From positions 162,000 to 225,999 of the forward strand of contig JAJEKV010000169.1 of assembly GCA_021234155.1 (NCBI GenBank): a stretch of 64,000 nucleotides of DNA, written 5' to 3'. A model generated the notes under the pieces. That model did no database searches and was not told the origin of the DNA. It was given only the letters and a program-made list of their open reading frames with translations. This document shows, piece by piece, positions 12,301-25,599 of this stretch. The stretch is from Isoetes taiwanensis (Eukaryota > Streptophyta > Lycopodiopsida > Isoetales > Isoetaceae). Both the position numbers and the translations under genes were made by a program. Every line of letters starts with the position of its first letter. Positions within the stretch are counted from its first letter, which is position 1.

Positions 12301-15300
12301 GGCTTCTCCCTGTTGAAAGACCTAGAATGGAGTTTTTGAAATTTAGGGCTCCAGTCCAGTTTAATAGCTTTCTTTCGCGTCCCTTTTCGCGCAAGGACCT
12401 TTACCGCCCCCACCCCCTTGCCCGTTGAATAAAAAAATCAATGGATAAGATTTGTTTGCACTATATCATGCCCGGTTGGGGAAACCTTTTTTCTACTATC
12501 GGAAAATTTCCTGTATTTTTCTCGCCCAATCGGAATTTATGAAATTGAATCAGATCGTTCCTGTGTATAAAATTTGCAACCGGATCCATTTCTCAGAGGC
12601 AAAAGAATTCACATTTTATCACAACCAATTCATTATCATTTTTTAACCAGCTATAATATTATAATTTTACCAAATCAAAATGCTAATAGAAACATGGATT
12701 GAAACGGTGGGTAAGCTTGGAATGGGCTTTTTGGCGACCCAGGGACCCAGGGGACAACATTTGGACATCGCAAGTTTGGATGGATGACTTGGAAGCATGG
12801 CAATAGTGGGTTAAAACTTCGAATAGTGCAGTAACAGTGCTTTAACAACACCTTGATCTTGCCAAGAAAGAACAAGCTGGATCATAAATTAAAGGACATC
12901 TTGATCTTGCCAAGAAAGAACAAGCTGGATTTCTACAAATAATGGTAGAGAAGAGAGTGGGATTATATGTTTACCTTTCAGAGCTAAGCTCATACAGCAA
13001 TAGGACGAAAATGGTATCGCAAAGCACTTTCTGGCTTTGCAAATGGTATCGAAAATGGTATCGCAAAGCACTTTCCGTCACTTTGCCCCGCCAGATGGTG
13101 AGTTGGCAGTTCAAAACGGAAAATATGCCTTTGCCCCAGAGTTTTCCCAACGTTGAATGCCTAACTACCACTATTAAATGGGTGCAAGTGCGCGATGAGT
13201 GGGTCCGAAATAACAGTGTTATAACTTCTCTTTCCCATCTCTATTTGGGACATAGACACCTGCATGTGAAAGCTATTTGAAAGGGCTTTTTGGAGATGTA
13301 AAGATTTGCCACATTTGTTTCTTAAATTTCCTTTAAAAGCTTTGAAGAAGAGGATAGAGACCCCCTACGCGATAAAAGGAGACCCTCCCTCACGAAGGGG
13401 GCCATCAGACCCCTCCTCTTACGCCTACTCTAGTTTTTCGCAAGTATGTCGGAATCAGACGGTTTTGGGATCATGTGAAAATCAAACAGATTAAGAATCC
13501 AAAAAATCAATTTTTAAACAATTTTGAGTTTGACTGTGTCTCCATTTTTATGATCTGTTCTTAACTGTGCGAAACAATTCCATTAACAAAATGGAAAGTG
13601 GGTCGTCTGCTGTTCCAGGAAGATAGCGTGGATGACGCCATCTAACAGTTGCCAACACTTCGGAATGGAAGTTGGATGAGCAATTCTGCTCATTTGGTGA
13701 CAGAAGTCGAGCATCCAGTGATAGAAGCGAAGCAAGAGGTAAATACTTGGATTCTTTTGGCTCCCCCTTTTCATTTCGTAGGGGAAGGGAAGTAGGGGCT
13801 CTCTTTTTGCAACAATGCAAACCCCCTTGCAGCTGCCACCGGTCGCGATGCTGCTATTGTGAAAAGGAAGCATGCCTTTTTGTATACAAAGCGTTGTTAT
13901 CCTTGTTATGGGGGATGGAATTGGGTCGCCCATTCCCAAAAAGGGGACCTGCTCTGGCCATTGTCGATCAAGACCCCTCATTGTTAGGGAATGGGCTTTC
14001 CAACTCCACTCCCTCATACTTAAAGTTAGGTTAGGTGCAGTTTTGCATGCCCAACTAGTTGTATCTTGACACATGGCACCATTCCTTTTGCAGAATCTTT
14101 GAAGACTTTATTTCACGTCACATTCTTGAATTTACTTGACATCCTTCGTTTTTAAGGTGACCTTCTGCTCAAAATTTACCATAAAACTTCACCATAATCT
14201 ATCTTTTAAGTATTTTTCTTGCATGTCATTGTGTGTCGTTGCAACTGGTTGGCACATTTTTCATGCTAAAAAAATGCTTAAAAAGTAAGAAAGAAACTAG
14301 CAAACTATGTGCAACAAAAGGGGATGGAGAGTAATATACCTTTTTGAAGAAGCATGTTTTTAAATTAAAATTTTGGTGCAATAAAGATTTGGATTAAGGT
14401 TGTTGTTAAATGTAAAAATACAAACACTATACGAAATATTAAACTCGATCAATTAGAATTTAAAAATATTAAGTTACTGCTCTTTCTTTTTAAGAACCTG
14501 TACTTTTTTACTTGCATGATTCACATCACGGTTGTTGTATGATTTGATGAGTTCTCAAGTTTATTTGTTTTTTCTTTTGTTGCATATTTCACCCTGCACT
14601 GCTTTGGGTTTTTTGTTATTTTGCTACATATTTCACATGAGATGCACCCTTTACTATCTCGGAATTTAAATTGACTCCACATTCACTGCACAATATACAA
14701 ATCTTGGTCAAAGAATTCAAATGATCATTTAAGGTACTTCCCCAAGTGATCTTAAAAAAACAAGGTGCTGCGCACGGAGGGTTGCCCTCCATGGCTGGAG
14801 GGTGAAGTGGCTTAAGTCATAGTTGAAGACAATAGAGTACTTGATACTTGATAACATACTAAACAGTAAATCGAAATTGCTATTTTAAAACATTGACATT
14901 TTGTGAAGGTGATGGTACCCATTTGCATCACTAATAGCGACCTGCTAAGAATCATTGGAAAGAAAAGATTGCAAATAAAGAATTTTGTCATTTAAATTAC
15001 TTGGTTAAATGCTTTTGGCATCACGTACTTAAATATATAGTGATCTTAAGTATACCAACATGATGTAGGTCATTGGTCAGAAGGAAAAAGTTACATTCAG
15101 ATTCAACAGGTGGCATGCACAGTTTCAAGTGGCATTACCTCCAAGGTTCTGTTTGAGTGGGATAGATAAATTTGGTTCGAGATGATCCTGTGATGGAAAG
15201 CCTCCTGCAATATGCCTGTGTTCTAAAGCAGTTAGTGGTTTCAATTATATGCGTAAAGTATATTTCTTCGCAGACACTCCATGTGCACATTTAAGATCCA

Positions 15301-15811
15301 CTTACTATATTTTCGGTTGGCGCAGCTTTTCTCCAAAGATGATGAAGCTAAAGATGGTCTCGAGCAAGGGGTATACACTAGACCAACAACAGAACTAAAG
15401 AAAATGGTATCAGCCACAAGTCCTTCTCCACCCCAGAATAATAATTTGAGAATGCAATATGAATCGGATCATCCGCTATCATACGATTTTCGCTTTCCTT
15501 TTCCAAATGCCCTTAAGTCCTTCATAGAAAATTAATTAAAAAATAAAAAGCACTTACCATTGACTAACCCGTCATATCATTGTAGACCCAAAATGGTGCG
15601 AAAGTAATGATAAGCGTTAAAAAGTCAATTGATAGCGCATTACCAATACTCAAGCCACGCCCCTCGTTTCTAGGAAAATAGTGTTACTTGGCTAAGACAA
15701 TCGCTCCAATAGTCACCGCCGTATCGGCCATATAATCACAAAGCTAAAATATCATGCCGAGTAGAGGTCTTATTGACATCGATAATGCATGTGCTTTTAC
15801 TTAACAACCTA
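12301..15811. other. Intergenic, with small duplications
   Basis: Mostly AT-rich non-coding DNA. Small tandem duplications lie at 12853-13070. A stretch at about 13360-14070 is more GC-balanced than its surroundings and has overlapping short ORFs on both strands. A short G/C-rich hairpin lies near 14775-14810. No gene is supported. Confidence 0.4.
12853..13070. repeat. Two short tandem duplications (48 bp and 44 bp periods)
   Basis: TTGATCTTGCCAAGAAAGAA occurs at 12853 and 12901. GAAAATGGTATCGCAAAGCA occurs at about 13007 and 13051. Both look like recent local slippage or fill-in duplications. Confidence 0.7.
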
Positions 15812-16100
15812 CCACGTAAAGGAGCTTTGATTCCAACAAATTAAGAGGCCATTTATGTATCTCATCTCTCCCAATCTTAGGTGGTGGAGGCCATAGCCCA
15901 AAAATATGGTAACAATGCAAAGCTCCAAAGAGCAAACAAATTTGCCAACCTTCTTCCCCCAGAATGAGAAGCATGGTGTAGATTAGTGCCCATATCCCCA
16001 TGGCATACCAGACATTTACTAGTAGTTTTTTTACTTCAAAACCATCCCCGGCTCTTAACTCTAGTAACTTCTCCACAAAATATTGATCTCTATACTGCAA
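15812..16100 (-). pseudogene. Exon-like fragment of a plant membrane protein
   Basis: An open frame of about 95 codons has two hydrophobic stretches and the motifs KLLVNVWYAMGIW, LWPPPP and WPLNLLESKL. It recalls a family of plant/cyanobacterial chloroplast membrane proteins (DUF2834-like) that I know only approximately. The frame ends in a plausible splice donor (GTAGGT) at about 15811-15806. No convincing flanking exons were found, so this is either part of a decayed gene or a fragment carried by a repeat. The family name is a guess; the protein-like character is clear. Confidence 0.4.
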
Positions 16101-16907
16101 TTAGAAAAAAAACTTGGTGTGAATAGGATCTAAATTAATAGAGGGGTGAAGAATTATGGAAAATAATACATTATACCTAAATGCAGGTGTGGCAACTTGC
16201 TCTTCAACTTGTTTAACATCCAGCACCTCATCTTTCTCAACTTGTTGCTCCAATCTTCTTGATGGTTAGGCACTTTTGCTTTTTCTTTTGTTCTGTAATC
16301 TGCTCCATGTCAATATCCATGTTGCTAATGTATGTTAAGCATCTCTTTTCTAGAATTTTACATCCCTCTTTCTTCTTCTTTCTTGTTCTTTTGAAAACTC
16401 GTTTCCAAATATTTGAGTTGCAACCCTACCATGGCATGGTTGCACCTGAAGCGAATTTGTTACTTGGGACTCATGCACTACTTGGCAAAGTGGAGAAGTG
16501 CTTATGCTAGAGACTACTAAGTATCTAATAGTAAAGCCCAAAATACATAAACTTTTGTAGCTTATTTGTATCTTGCACCATCTCTCGGCAAAAGTTAAAA
16601 GAAGCATGCTTCATAAGACCCATCAAGTCAAAACGGAACCTATCCACCTGCACAGCAGCGAAAAGTATGGGTCCACAAAGAAATGGAAAATAAAGGATAC
16701 AGAGAAAGAATTCTAACTCAGATCAAGAGTACATTATTCACCGGTTTTGGAGAAAGCTTTATGGATGAATACAAAGTAAGTGTCGTTGCTTTCAACATAA
16801 ACCTAATTCAAAAGCAAGAGTAAGTTTACCTACCACACGAAGAGCGAGCAGTCGATGTCTCAATGCTTCAATGCTTTCGTAGATTGCTTAGGAGGAGCAA
16901 GAACAGG

Positions 16908-17078
16908 TTAGCCGGTTTTCAAAGTGGATGCCCAACAACAACGGCCACCGCCAATTTACACCTGATAGCAGCTTTGGAGTAGTCATTGGCATATTCCTGA
17001 CATATACTGGCATATACTTAGAATATGCCATAAACCCAAATCAATGAGGGCTTGCCCCCTAGGGGCAACCCAAAAATG
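16908..17078. repeat. Palindrome-rich repeat segment, copy A
   Basis: About 70 percent identical by eye to 21707-21880. It contains a CATAT-rich inverted repeat and ends in the perfect palindrome TTGCCCCCTAGGGGCAA (17052-17068) followed by CCCAAAAATG. It may be the end of a non-autonomous transposable element, but no partner end was identified. Confidence 0.6.
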
Positions 17079-20000
17079 AATTGAATTGATTTAATTTTAA
17101 TGTCCATAGAGACCATGCTTATGTCCAATTGCAATCTATATTTATGTCCTATGTAATAACCTTTTTAATGGTCATAAATTTCCATTATAGTTTTTGTGTT
17201 TGTAACGATTTATGCAAAAGGGTTGTGTCCAATATCTCTTTGATCCTTGCCCTTAAGCAATAAGCACCTAAGCTAATTATATTTCACATTCGGCAATCTT
17301 AAAAGTTAAGTTCATTCAAAATAGATACGTTCTTGTGCAAAGATTGACATTTTCGACTTTAAACATGGTGGAAGATGTATTTGTTTCCCATATGCTTAGA
17401 AATATTTTCATCTATATTGTGATTTTCTAGATTTGTTGATATCAATACATTCCATGCTGCAACATCTTTCTAAACAAAAGAGAGAAGTGCGACCATTGTC
17501 CAAGATGGCCTTCCACAAATGTTTATGAAGAATCACAATTGCGCTACAGCCATTTATCAACTTTCAACAAGGTAAATGATCCATCAATTTAACACCAATC
17601 AAACTAGGAGCCCTAATAAAAGAAATAGAGCAGAACTTTATTGTGGTGACAATCATGTCATTCATAGCTTTGCTACATTCTCTAATAGTATTATAATTCA
17701 AATTATGTTGCTTATTGCCTGGAAGACTTCTTCTTGATACCTTCCTCTAATATTGCGGCTTATTTTCTGGAAGACTCCTCTTGATCTTCTACTTGCCACA
17801 AAAGTGAACTGTAACATTTACCTCCTTAGGTTAGCAAACAAAACAAAACATTCTGACCCAGAATTCTAAAAAATGATGCAACAAATATATTGCGCCATAA
17901 CATGCATTCATTAAAAGAACGCAAATTTTGAAAACATCAAAAATCATTAGTCACTATAGGAAGTTCCACTATGCTAGCACCATATAACAACTTAGCATCA
18001 GTGTCAGCGAAATGACTGTTCCGTATAATTTCTTTGCACAGAATTGGAACTTTCTTGCTGGATCCTTGTTATATCATCTGCCCTTCTCCTTCTTGCCCTC
18101 AAAACTATTTGGGCTCTTGCATCTAGCTAAAAGTTATCATGATGTTTTAGGCATTTTGGGTTGCATATTGCAGATAGAATGGCTTATCTGCTTTTTCCGT
18201 GTCTATTCTTGCTCATGTATTCTAGTTAGATACGTTTTTTAGGCAATATAAGACAAATAACCTTCAACATATGCACATATTCAGCCTATTAATGAAAATC
18301 ATTTGCATTATGAAAACTATATAGGAAAGCATACCTGAAAGCTACTGTGCAGCTAAAACTACTTGTGTTCACCTGCTTAACTCTTGACAGGTTTCTATTA
18401 ATAGTCCTCCACAACAATGACAAAACTTCCACCTGGTTTATCCTCGTGCAAAAGATATATTTGACATTCCTGTGACGTTCTTGCTCTAAGGAGTAAAGCA
18501 CAAGACCTGAAACCGAAAATGCTCACAGAGATTATTATCCCAAGATAATGCATATTCAAGTTTTGCTAAAACTGAAACACTGCTAGGACATGCGAAAGTT
18601 GAGCCCACGTGTTATTGCAAGCATATATGCATGGCCGCATATATGCCAATATTGTCCATACATTTCTGACATATCAGGCTCCATTATGAAAGAACCGCAA
18701 CATATCAACAACAAGTTTCTGCAAGATAAGTAAAGCAACAAAACAGTAAAAGCAATGAGAATCGCATACCTTCTAGTTAGTTAATCGCCAAGTGCCCATA
18801 CATTGACATCATGAGCAGCACTGTTACCAACCTGCTCATCCATTAGTTGTCTTCAAGCTTTCACCTGCTCAGAAGATTGCAGATCAGAAACCTAAAAAAC
18901 ATATTCAGTACTTGGATCAACGGTGTGTTACAAAGAAATCCTAGTAACTTAATGCAGACATCTTCTTAAGCAACTTTTATGACATATGCCTGCACAGTAA
19001 AGCAGAGTCAGGCCGAGAACTCTGGGACAAAAGAGCATGTATGCTTTCTATCAATATGCTGACAAATGTCAAAATCTACATTCTTTAACCGCGTCTACAA
19101 GAGTTTTATGTTGTTTCATATTTAAACCAATGATCTTGACTGGACATTTTCATGAAAATATACAAGTCGCCTTGCAGTTCCCACAACAATCTCAAATCTG
19201 TGTATCCATTTTAAAGGAGGTTTGTTCCTGACAGCCATACTGTTTGTCATTTACTCATAACAAGAAAGCTCAACTTGGCACTGGTTCATAATCCTAATAA
19301 ATTCACCAGATCTTGGCGTTGGCTTCTCTCTAATAGTATTAAAATCCCTGTGTAGAATTTCTTATGATGGTGCTCCGATTTCTAATTTCTCCACTGCAAC
19401 TTGTATACCTTCTAGAAAAGTTAAAAACCTCCAGCACCAAAAGATTGTGAGAAGTTATATTTAACCACTTGCTATGCTTCATAGAAAATCTATATTCTTT
19501 TAGAGAGCTTTCTATTAATACATCATCATTATCACCATGCAAGTTGTGGTTTTTCTTGTTCAAATCTACGTATCAGAAGGGTTTATAGCATGTTTGCATT
19601 AAGGCTTGCTAAAACTGCTCCGACAATGATATTTCTATTCATGGAAGAAGTATTTGAACCTAAAGTAACCGTAACCTTCTATTTTCTTAACTGCATATTG
19701 TAGCTACTACCAGCTGGCTTGCATCCCTTGTACAAAATACCATTGCTAACACATCCTGCATTGACCATTTTTGCACACACCATAATCACAATTTCTATGC
19801 AAAGAATGTGAGTTATCACCAAATAAAATATACAGCTCGATCCGGCATCTATGATTCCATGAGCATAAGTGGAGTTCCCCATGAGGAAAAAGGCTTCAGA
19901 AAAGTGGCATAAGATTGAACCTTGGCTAGATCAATTCTTGAATCAGACGCACGAATATTTCCAAAGTATTCATCTCCAAAGTATTTTACATTGCAAGGAA

Positions 20001-21706
20001 GAAAATTATCAAGTTTGAATTCCACGGTCAGGTTAGGTTTTTCTTGTCTTCAAAGTGTGAGGTCATCGAAGCTTTGCCATAACGCAACCCACTCTTTAGT
20101 CCGGATACCGATCGAGGAGGCCCACTTTGTGGAGAAGACGAAAGGTTGAATTGTTCCATGATTTCAGATTTTGCTGAATGCGGTGCCAGAATTAACAAGC
20201 AGAGCAGATCTATCTGCATGCAAGCTTACAAGGTGAGAGAACTAGGAATACGAAAGTTTTAGTGCTTGGTTATGGCCATCTTGGAGATGGAAATTTGCAG
20301 CTTTATCTCTCTGGCATGTCTGTCACCAGGGAGACACCTTCTTATCAAAATCACAGGATTGATAGCAGAAATATTTACATGTCACTGGCATTAGGTGCAC
20401 TTGCAGAATATGATGAACATGGTGAAGCCCACATATAGAAGCTTGCATCTATATCGAAATGCATGACATGGTGGAGCTCACATATAGAAGTTTGCAACAT
20501 ATCGAAATAATAAACAGATATGCTTAGGAATAGATACATTTCTATAAGATATATTTCTATATGCCATCACAAAAATAGGTGCAAGAAATAGCCAAAAGCA
20601 AGAATTGTTATAATAAATACCTCTTGTTCTTGGAAACAAGCGTACACCAGCCTTCAAAATTTCTGATATAATTACATCACTGCCAAGTGAGGAAATGTTT
20701 TAATCCACAAAGACACTACGCTTAACTTAAGCATATACCTTGTTGCCGACTTCGCAAACTCAAAAAAGAAGCTCTCATAAATCGGAGCCACAATCAAGGC
20801 TGAAAACTCCACAAAGGCATCATTGTTGTCTTATTTGATGCAAAGATTTCGATACCCAAGTAAACCTTAGTTGCAACTAAAATGACCTAGTTTGTAGGCT
20901 CTTCCTTCGCTTTTTGATATGCTTCCTCGGCCAAGACCAAATTTCCAGCCATGGGCAATCAGAGGATCTAAAATGGGAGGCCTCCCTAAAAAAAAGTGGA
21001 ATGTAACATAGAATCAATCGCCTAGGAATGTCTTACCCCGGTCGAAATCACTCGGCTACCTCTAGCGTATATGACATAACATGCAAGAAAGGGCAAAGGC
21101 ATGTTATGGTTCCTCAAATCCCCACCACAATAGAAGACAATACAGTCTTTTGCAATGTAGCTTATGTGTGTAGAGCAAAAATCCTTGAATTTATGTCAAC
21201 TCCACCAAAGCAACAAAGAAATGAGGGAATAAAGCGTGCCAAGGTACCATGTACAAAAAGCATGCCAAGATACTCGATACCAACATAAGCATATAACTTA
21301 TCATATCTTAAAGCTTTTCAAATTCTTAAGAAATTTAAAAAGGACGGATTGCACCTGTTACCCCGCCTCGGACACATCTAGTTCCACATATCCATAACTT
21401 TCAAGATTTCCCGCACACTCATATTCTCAAGATTGGCAAATAAATTTGGCAATGACGAAATGGAATCCCTCCTTCAAAAGAAGCTTGAGCACTTATAAAA
21501 TCGGCAATGCAATGAGCCCTGGCCTCTCCTAAGATCCTAAATCCGATGTACCAAAATGAAGCGAAATATAGAAAATGGAATGACCCAACTAAATTGACCG
21601 GAATCCTAGAGTTACCTGAGAGCCATTCGAACCCAGCCCTAGATCAATCTAGCCCGATCCCCTCCGGAGTTAGCCTCGGATGCGCACAGATTATAGATTT
21701 CAGCCG
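17079..21706. other. Intergenic, no supported gene
   Basis: AT-rich sequence with only short, unconvincing ORFs. Around 20740-20960 on the minus strand a few short exon-like frames (for example MAGNLVLAEEAYQKAKEEP and APIYESFFFEFAKSAT) sit near splice-like sites. They could be remnants of a host gene, but the family was not recognised. Confidence 0.35.
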
Positions 21707-21880
21707 GTTAGCAGGTTTGCACAGCATCCGCCTAACATCGATGGTGACCGCCAGTTTACAGGAAATAGGAAGTTTTTAGCAGTCACCAGCATATCCTAGG
21801 GATATTCTAGCATATACCTAGGATATGCCAAAAGCCCACATAAACAAGGGTTTGCCCCCCTAGGGGCAACCCAAAAATGT
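21707..21880. repeat. Palindrome-rich repeat segment, copy B
   Basis: Second copy of the segment at 16908-17078, same orientation. It contains perfect inverted 12-mers GCATATCCTAGG and CCTAGGATATGC, and ends in the same GCCCC/GGGGC palindrome followed by AACCCAAAAATG. Conservation of both palindromes between the copies suggests they matter to the element. Confidence 0.6.
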
Positions 21881-22083
21881 AAATGATGATGAAGGAATGC
21901 TCAAATATCATATTCATTGCCTTTTGAAATGTAGATGGTGCATTCATAAGACCAAAAGGCATTCTCTCCATGGCATAAGTTCCCCGAAATGCGATAAATG
22001 ATACCTTTGGTTAATTCATATTTGATGAAGATTTATATGAGACCTGAGAGACCATTCAAAAAAGAGAGCATATCTTTACCTAC

Positions 22084-22405
22084 TGTCATAAAGCTACGCA
22101 GAAAACATAGAAAATACGTAAAAAAATACAGAAGAAATACGCCAAGATTGGTAAAGAATCTGATATACAATGAAGAATCAAGAATACAATGGCCCGAAGG
22201 CAAGCAGGAACACAAGACAAGCGCCTAGAAGGCTCAAGACCGGCATTGAACCGGAATGGTTCGACAAGAATGAGGTTCCCCTATTTATATCTAGACCAGT
22301 GGTCTAGAATGCGCCACTTCTATGGACGAAATCGCATCAAGTGTCGCATATTTCGGTAACCCGTGTGATGACTATATTGTACATATGAGTATAATAGTCA
22401 TCACA
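22084..22405 (-). repeat. 3' LTR of the 22-27 kb gypsy element
   Basis: Aligns with 26949-27244, sharing for example ATACAATGGCCCGAAGG and CATATGAGTATAAT. A TATA-like TATAAATA lies about 130 bases from the LTR start in sense orientation. The chromodomain ORF's TGA overlaps the LTR start. Confidence 0.8.
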
Positions 22406-24960
22406 CCATCCCCCTCCTACAACTACGGCGAATCGACCGAACTGGAGCCGGAGTACTGAAATTGGGCTTATCGGGGTAATGCATGTGGAATTCCGTAATT
22501 TTATCAAAAGCATTAGACAGATTCTCGATAGGTTTGCATGTTCTATCACTTGGAGAGTATCCTTCCCAATTGACCAGGTAATAAAGGCGACGTCACAAGA
22601 ACTTGGAGTCCAAGATTTTTTGAACTTGAAATTCTTCGTGATCATCAATCTCGACTGGTGGTGGAGGTGGAGATACTCGATTGGGAAATTCACATAGGGT
22701 TCCAACAAAGAGACATGGAACATTGGCTGAAGCCGAATTGAAGGAAAAAGTTCCAGACGAAAAGCAACATTCCCAACTTGGTCAATGATTGGTATGGCCC
22801 CAAGCGCTGGTAGTCGAGCTTGTTAGAAGGGCGAGCTATTGGCAAGTCCTGGCATAAGAGTCAAACAAGGTCATCAACTCCAAAACACGGGGCATTTTGG
22901 CGATGCGGATCAGCATGATGATGATAACATTATTTGGGCCTGGAGAAGATGTTGTTAAAGATCATCTTGAAGCATACGGAGCTTCTCGAGTCGGGCCTCG
23001 ACACTGGGATTGATGACATTATATCCTAGGGCAATGAAGGACCATCGAGGATGGATACCAGAATTCACAAAAAATGGTGTCTAGCCTATAGATATATGGA
23101 CATAATTATTGTACTGATAATTGATGAAGCATGGCAGATTCTACTCAAGAGTTTGATTAGTGCATTCCACTTGCCCATTGGTCTTTGGATGGTGTCCAGA
23201 AGAAAGTGAACATTTTACATGCAAGAGTTGTAGAAGATGCTTGCAGTAACTGGAAACAAACTGGGAACCACGATCAATGACAATGGTATCTGGCAAGCCA
23301 TGGAGTCGAACTACTTCACGAAGCAAAAGATATGATGTGGCTTCGCTGGAGATGGAGATGCTGCAAAGTGCAATGTGTCACCTTCGAAAAGCTATTGACA
23401 AAAACAAGGATAGCATCATGACCCTGAGAAGATGGAAGCTTGACATGAAATCCACTGAAATGCTTTTTCAAGAACCAACTGGAACTGACAAAGACTAATG
23501 TCATAAGAGTGTACAAAAGTTTCGACAATACGCAGAGACCTGGCCACCAATAATCTTGAGCAATGAGCTCCAAGGTCTTTGTAATCTCAAAGCGGTTGGC
23601 GAAGGAGAATCATGACAAGACTATAAAATTTGAAGTCGAGGAGCACCATGTAGAACATACAGAAGTCCATCGCAAAATAGGAATTCGTCTTGAATCTCAA
23701 AACGATCATAGTCTGACAGGATTTGTCGAGAAGATGATGTTGAGCTAAAATGTGAAAATATATCTTGAGCCAATGCGGAGAGCTGCCTGAATAGACTCCA
23801 ACAAAGCTAAATCATGAGGTCTCTCGAACAAGGTGATGGCCATAAACTGGAATCAGTCAGGTCCTAGGATCACCTGTGCTTGCTGATCAAATGCGCGATC
23901 ACCTGGCATAGGCTCAAGATAGGAGCGTCGAGACAAGGCATCAGGTTTTCCGTGCCGTGATCCAGGATAATACTTGATCACGAAATCAATATGGGATAAT
24001 ACTTGAGGTGGGTTTGGCAATGGTTGAGTATACTCAAATAGATTGAAAATATTCCAGATTTCGATGATTCGTATAGGCTGTGACCTTATGAGGGGATCAT
24101 TTCAAGAAACGTCTCCACTCCTCGAAAGAATCAACTCTCACCAATAGCTCCTTGTCATAAATCGGATAGTTAATTTTAGTAGCCTGTCAAAACTAATAGT
24201 GATCGGATGCAATTCATGATCATCCTCCTCCTATTGCAACAGGATGCCGTCAAGAGCAACATTAGAAGCATGGGCGCGAAGGTACTCCATGGGCAAGAAC
24301 TGGTGCTGTGGTAAAAGCATACTTCGGAGTCACGAAAGTGGTTTCTGCTTCTACATTCCATTCAAATACCGCATCCTTTGATGTGAAGCATATTAAAGAA
24401 AAGGCAATCTTTAAATAATCCTGAATAAGACGTCGATAGAAGTTGGCAAACCCAAGGAAACACTGAATATCTCGGATGGAAGAAGGTGTTTGCCACTCCA
24501 AAACAATGCGGACTTTTTCAGGATCTATAGGGACTCCATGAGGAGGCTTCTGGAGGACTTGTCGAACATGCTTCTCGTGTTCTTCGAGAGTCTTTGAATA
24601 AAGGATGATAACAAAAATATCTAAGAACTCCCGAAAGACATCACTAGCCATATGCTGGAACCTGCCGGAATATTGGGTGAACCCAAACGGCATAATTATG
24701 TACTCAAAATGGTCACACCATGTACAAAATGATGTCTTCCACTCATCACCTTCATGAATCTGGATAAGATTGTAGGTACCCGAAGATATTTGTAAAATAG
24801 TGCGCACTTTGGAGCCGTTCCAACAATTCTGGGATCAGAAGAAGCGGATACCGATTCGGTACTATGATTTTGTTAAGGCCGCAGTAATCAACAACTAGAC
24901 GCAAGAAATCATCCTTCTTTTTAACGAAAAAGATAGGTGCTCCAGTAGGGGACTGAGAAT
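22401..24960 (-). pseudogene. Broken gypsy pol (RT, RNase H, integrase) with chromodomain
   Basis: In sense order: reverse transcriptase at about 24960-24260 (IIMPFGFTQ; the catalytic box is degraded to IILYS), the RT-RNase H connection with CFLGFANFYRRL, the integrase core near 23320-23140 (GLPDTIVIDRGSQFVS and HPKTNGQVE), and a chromodomain at about 22660-22470 (EEFQVQKILDSKF, YYLVNWEGY). Many stops and frameshifts separate the pieces. The chromodomain places it among chromoviruses. Confidence 0.75.
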
Positions 24961-25599
24961 GTTAAATGAAGCTCGTAGCTAGATTTTCTTCAATATACTC
25001 CCGCAAAATCTTCAACTATGCAGGAGAGAGATCACATATAGGTCCATATGGCAGCATCATCTCGGGTCGCAGATCAAATGGACATTGCTCTGGGAGCTTG
25101 ATAGCCTTGACTTTGTCAAAAACATCAAAAAAAATGGTTATATTTATCTGCAAGCATTGGAATATAGTTTATTGAAGCAGGGCTACTCGAGAATGAATTT
25201 GGATTGCATGTATTGAGCTTGGATCTTGTCTTCCAGATTTAATAAACTTGTGACATTTTCGAGATGCGGAACTGAGGACGTGGAGAAGACTTCACCGAAA
25301 CAGGGGACTGGACAGGAGCAAGAGCAGGAAAGGAGCTGGGACAGGGGTAAGAGCTGAGACATTATCTAGAACATAGACTGAAGCAGTGGCAAGAATTGGA
25401 TCAGGACACGGACCAAGAAACAGGATATGGAGCATGAACAAGAGCGGAATCGGAAGCCCACAATACTTTAGGTATTGGATTAGATGTGGACATGGAAGCA
25501 AGAATTGCAAATGAATCATGACTAAGGCAAGAGCCAGTAAATCGAAATGACTAGAGTGTCAAACAATCCATGGGCTAGCAACTTGAGCCAAGGAAGAAC

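Noticed and set aside
17052-17078. Helitron 3' end (hairpin near a terminus)
   Set aside because: No CTRR-T terminus follows the hairpin and no 5' TC start was found.
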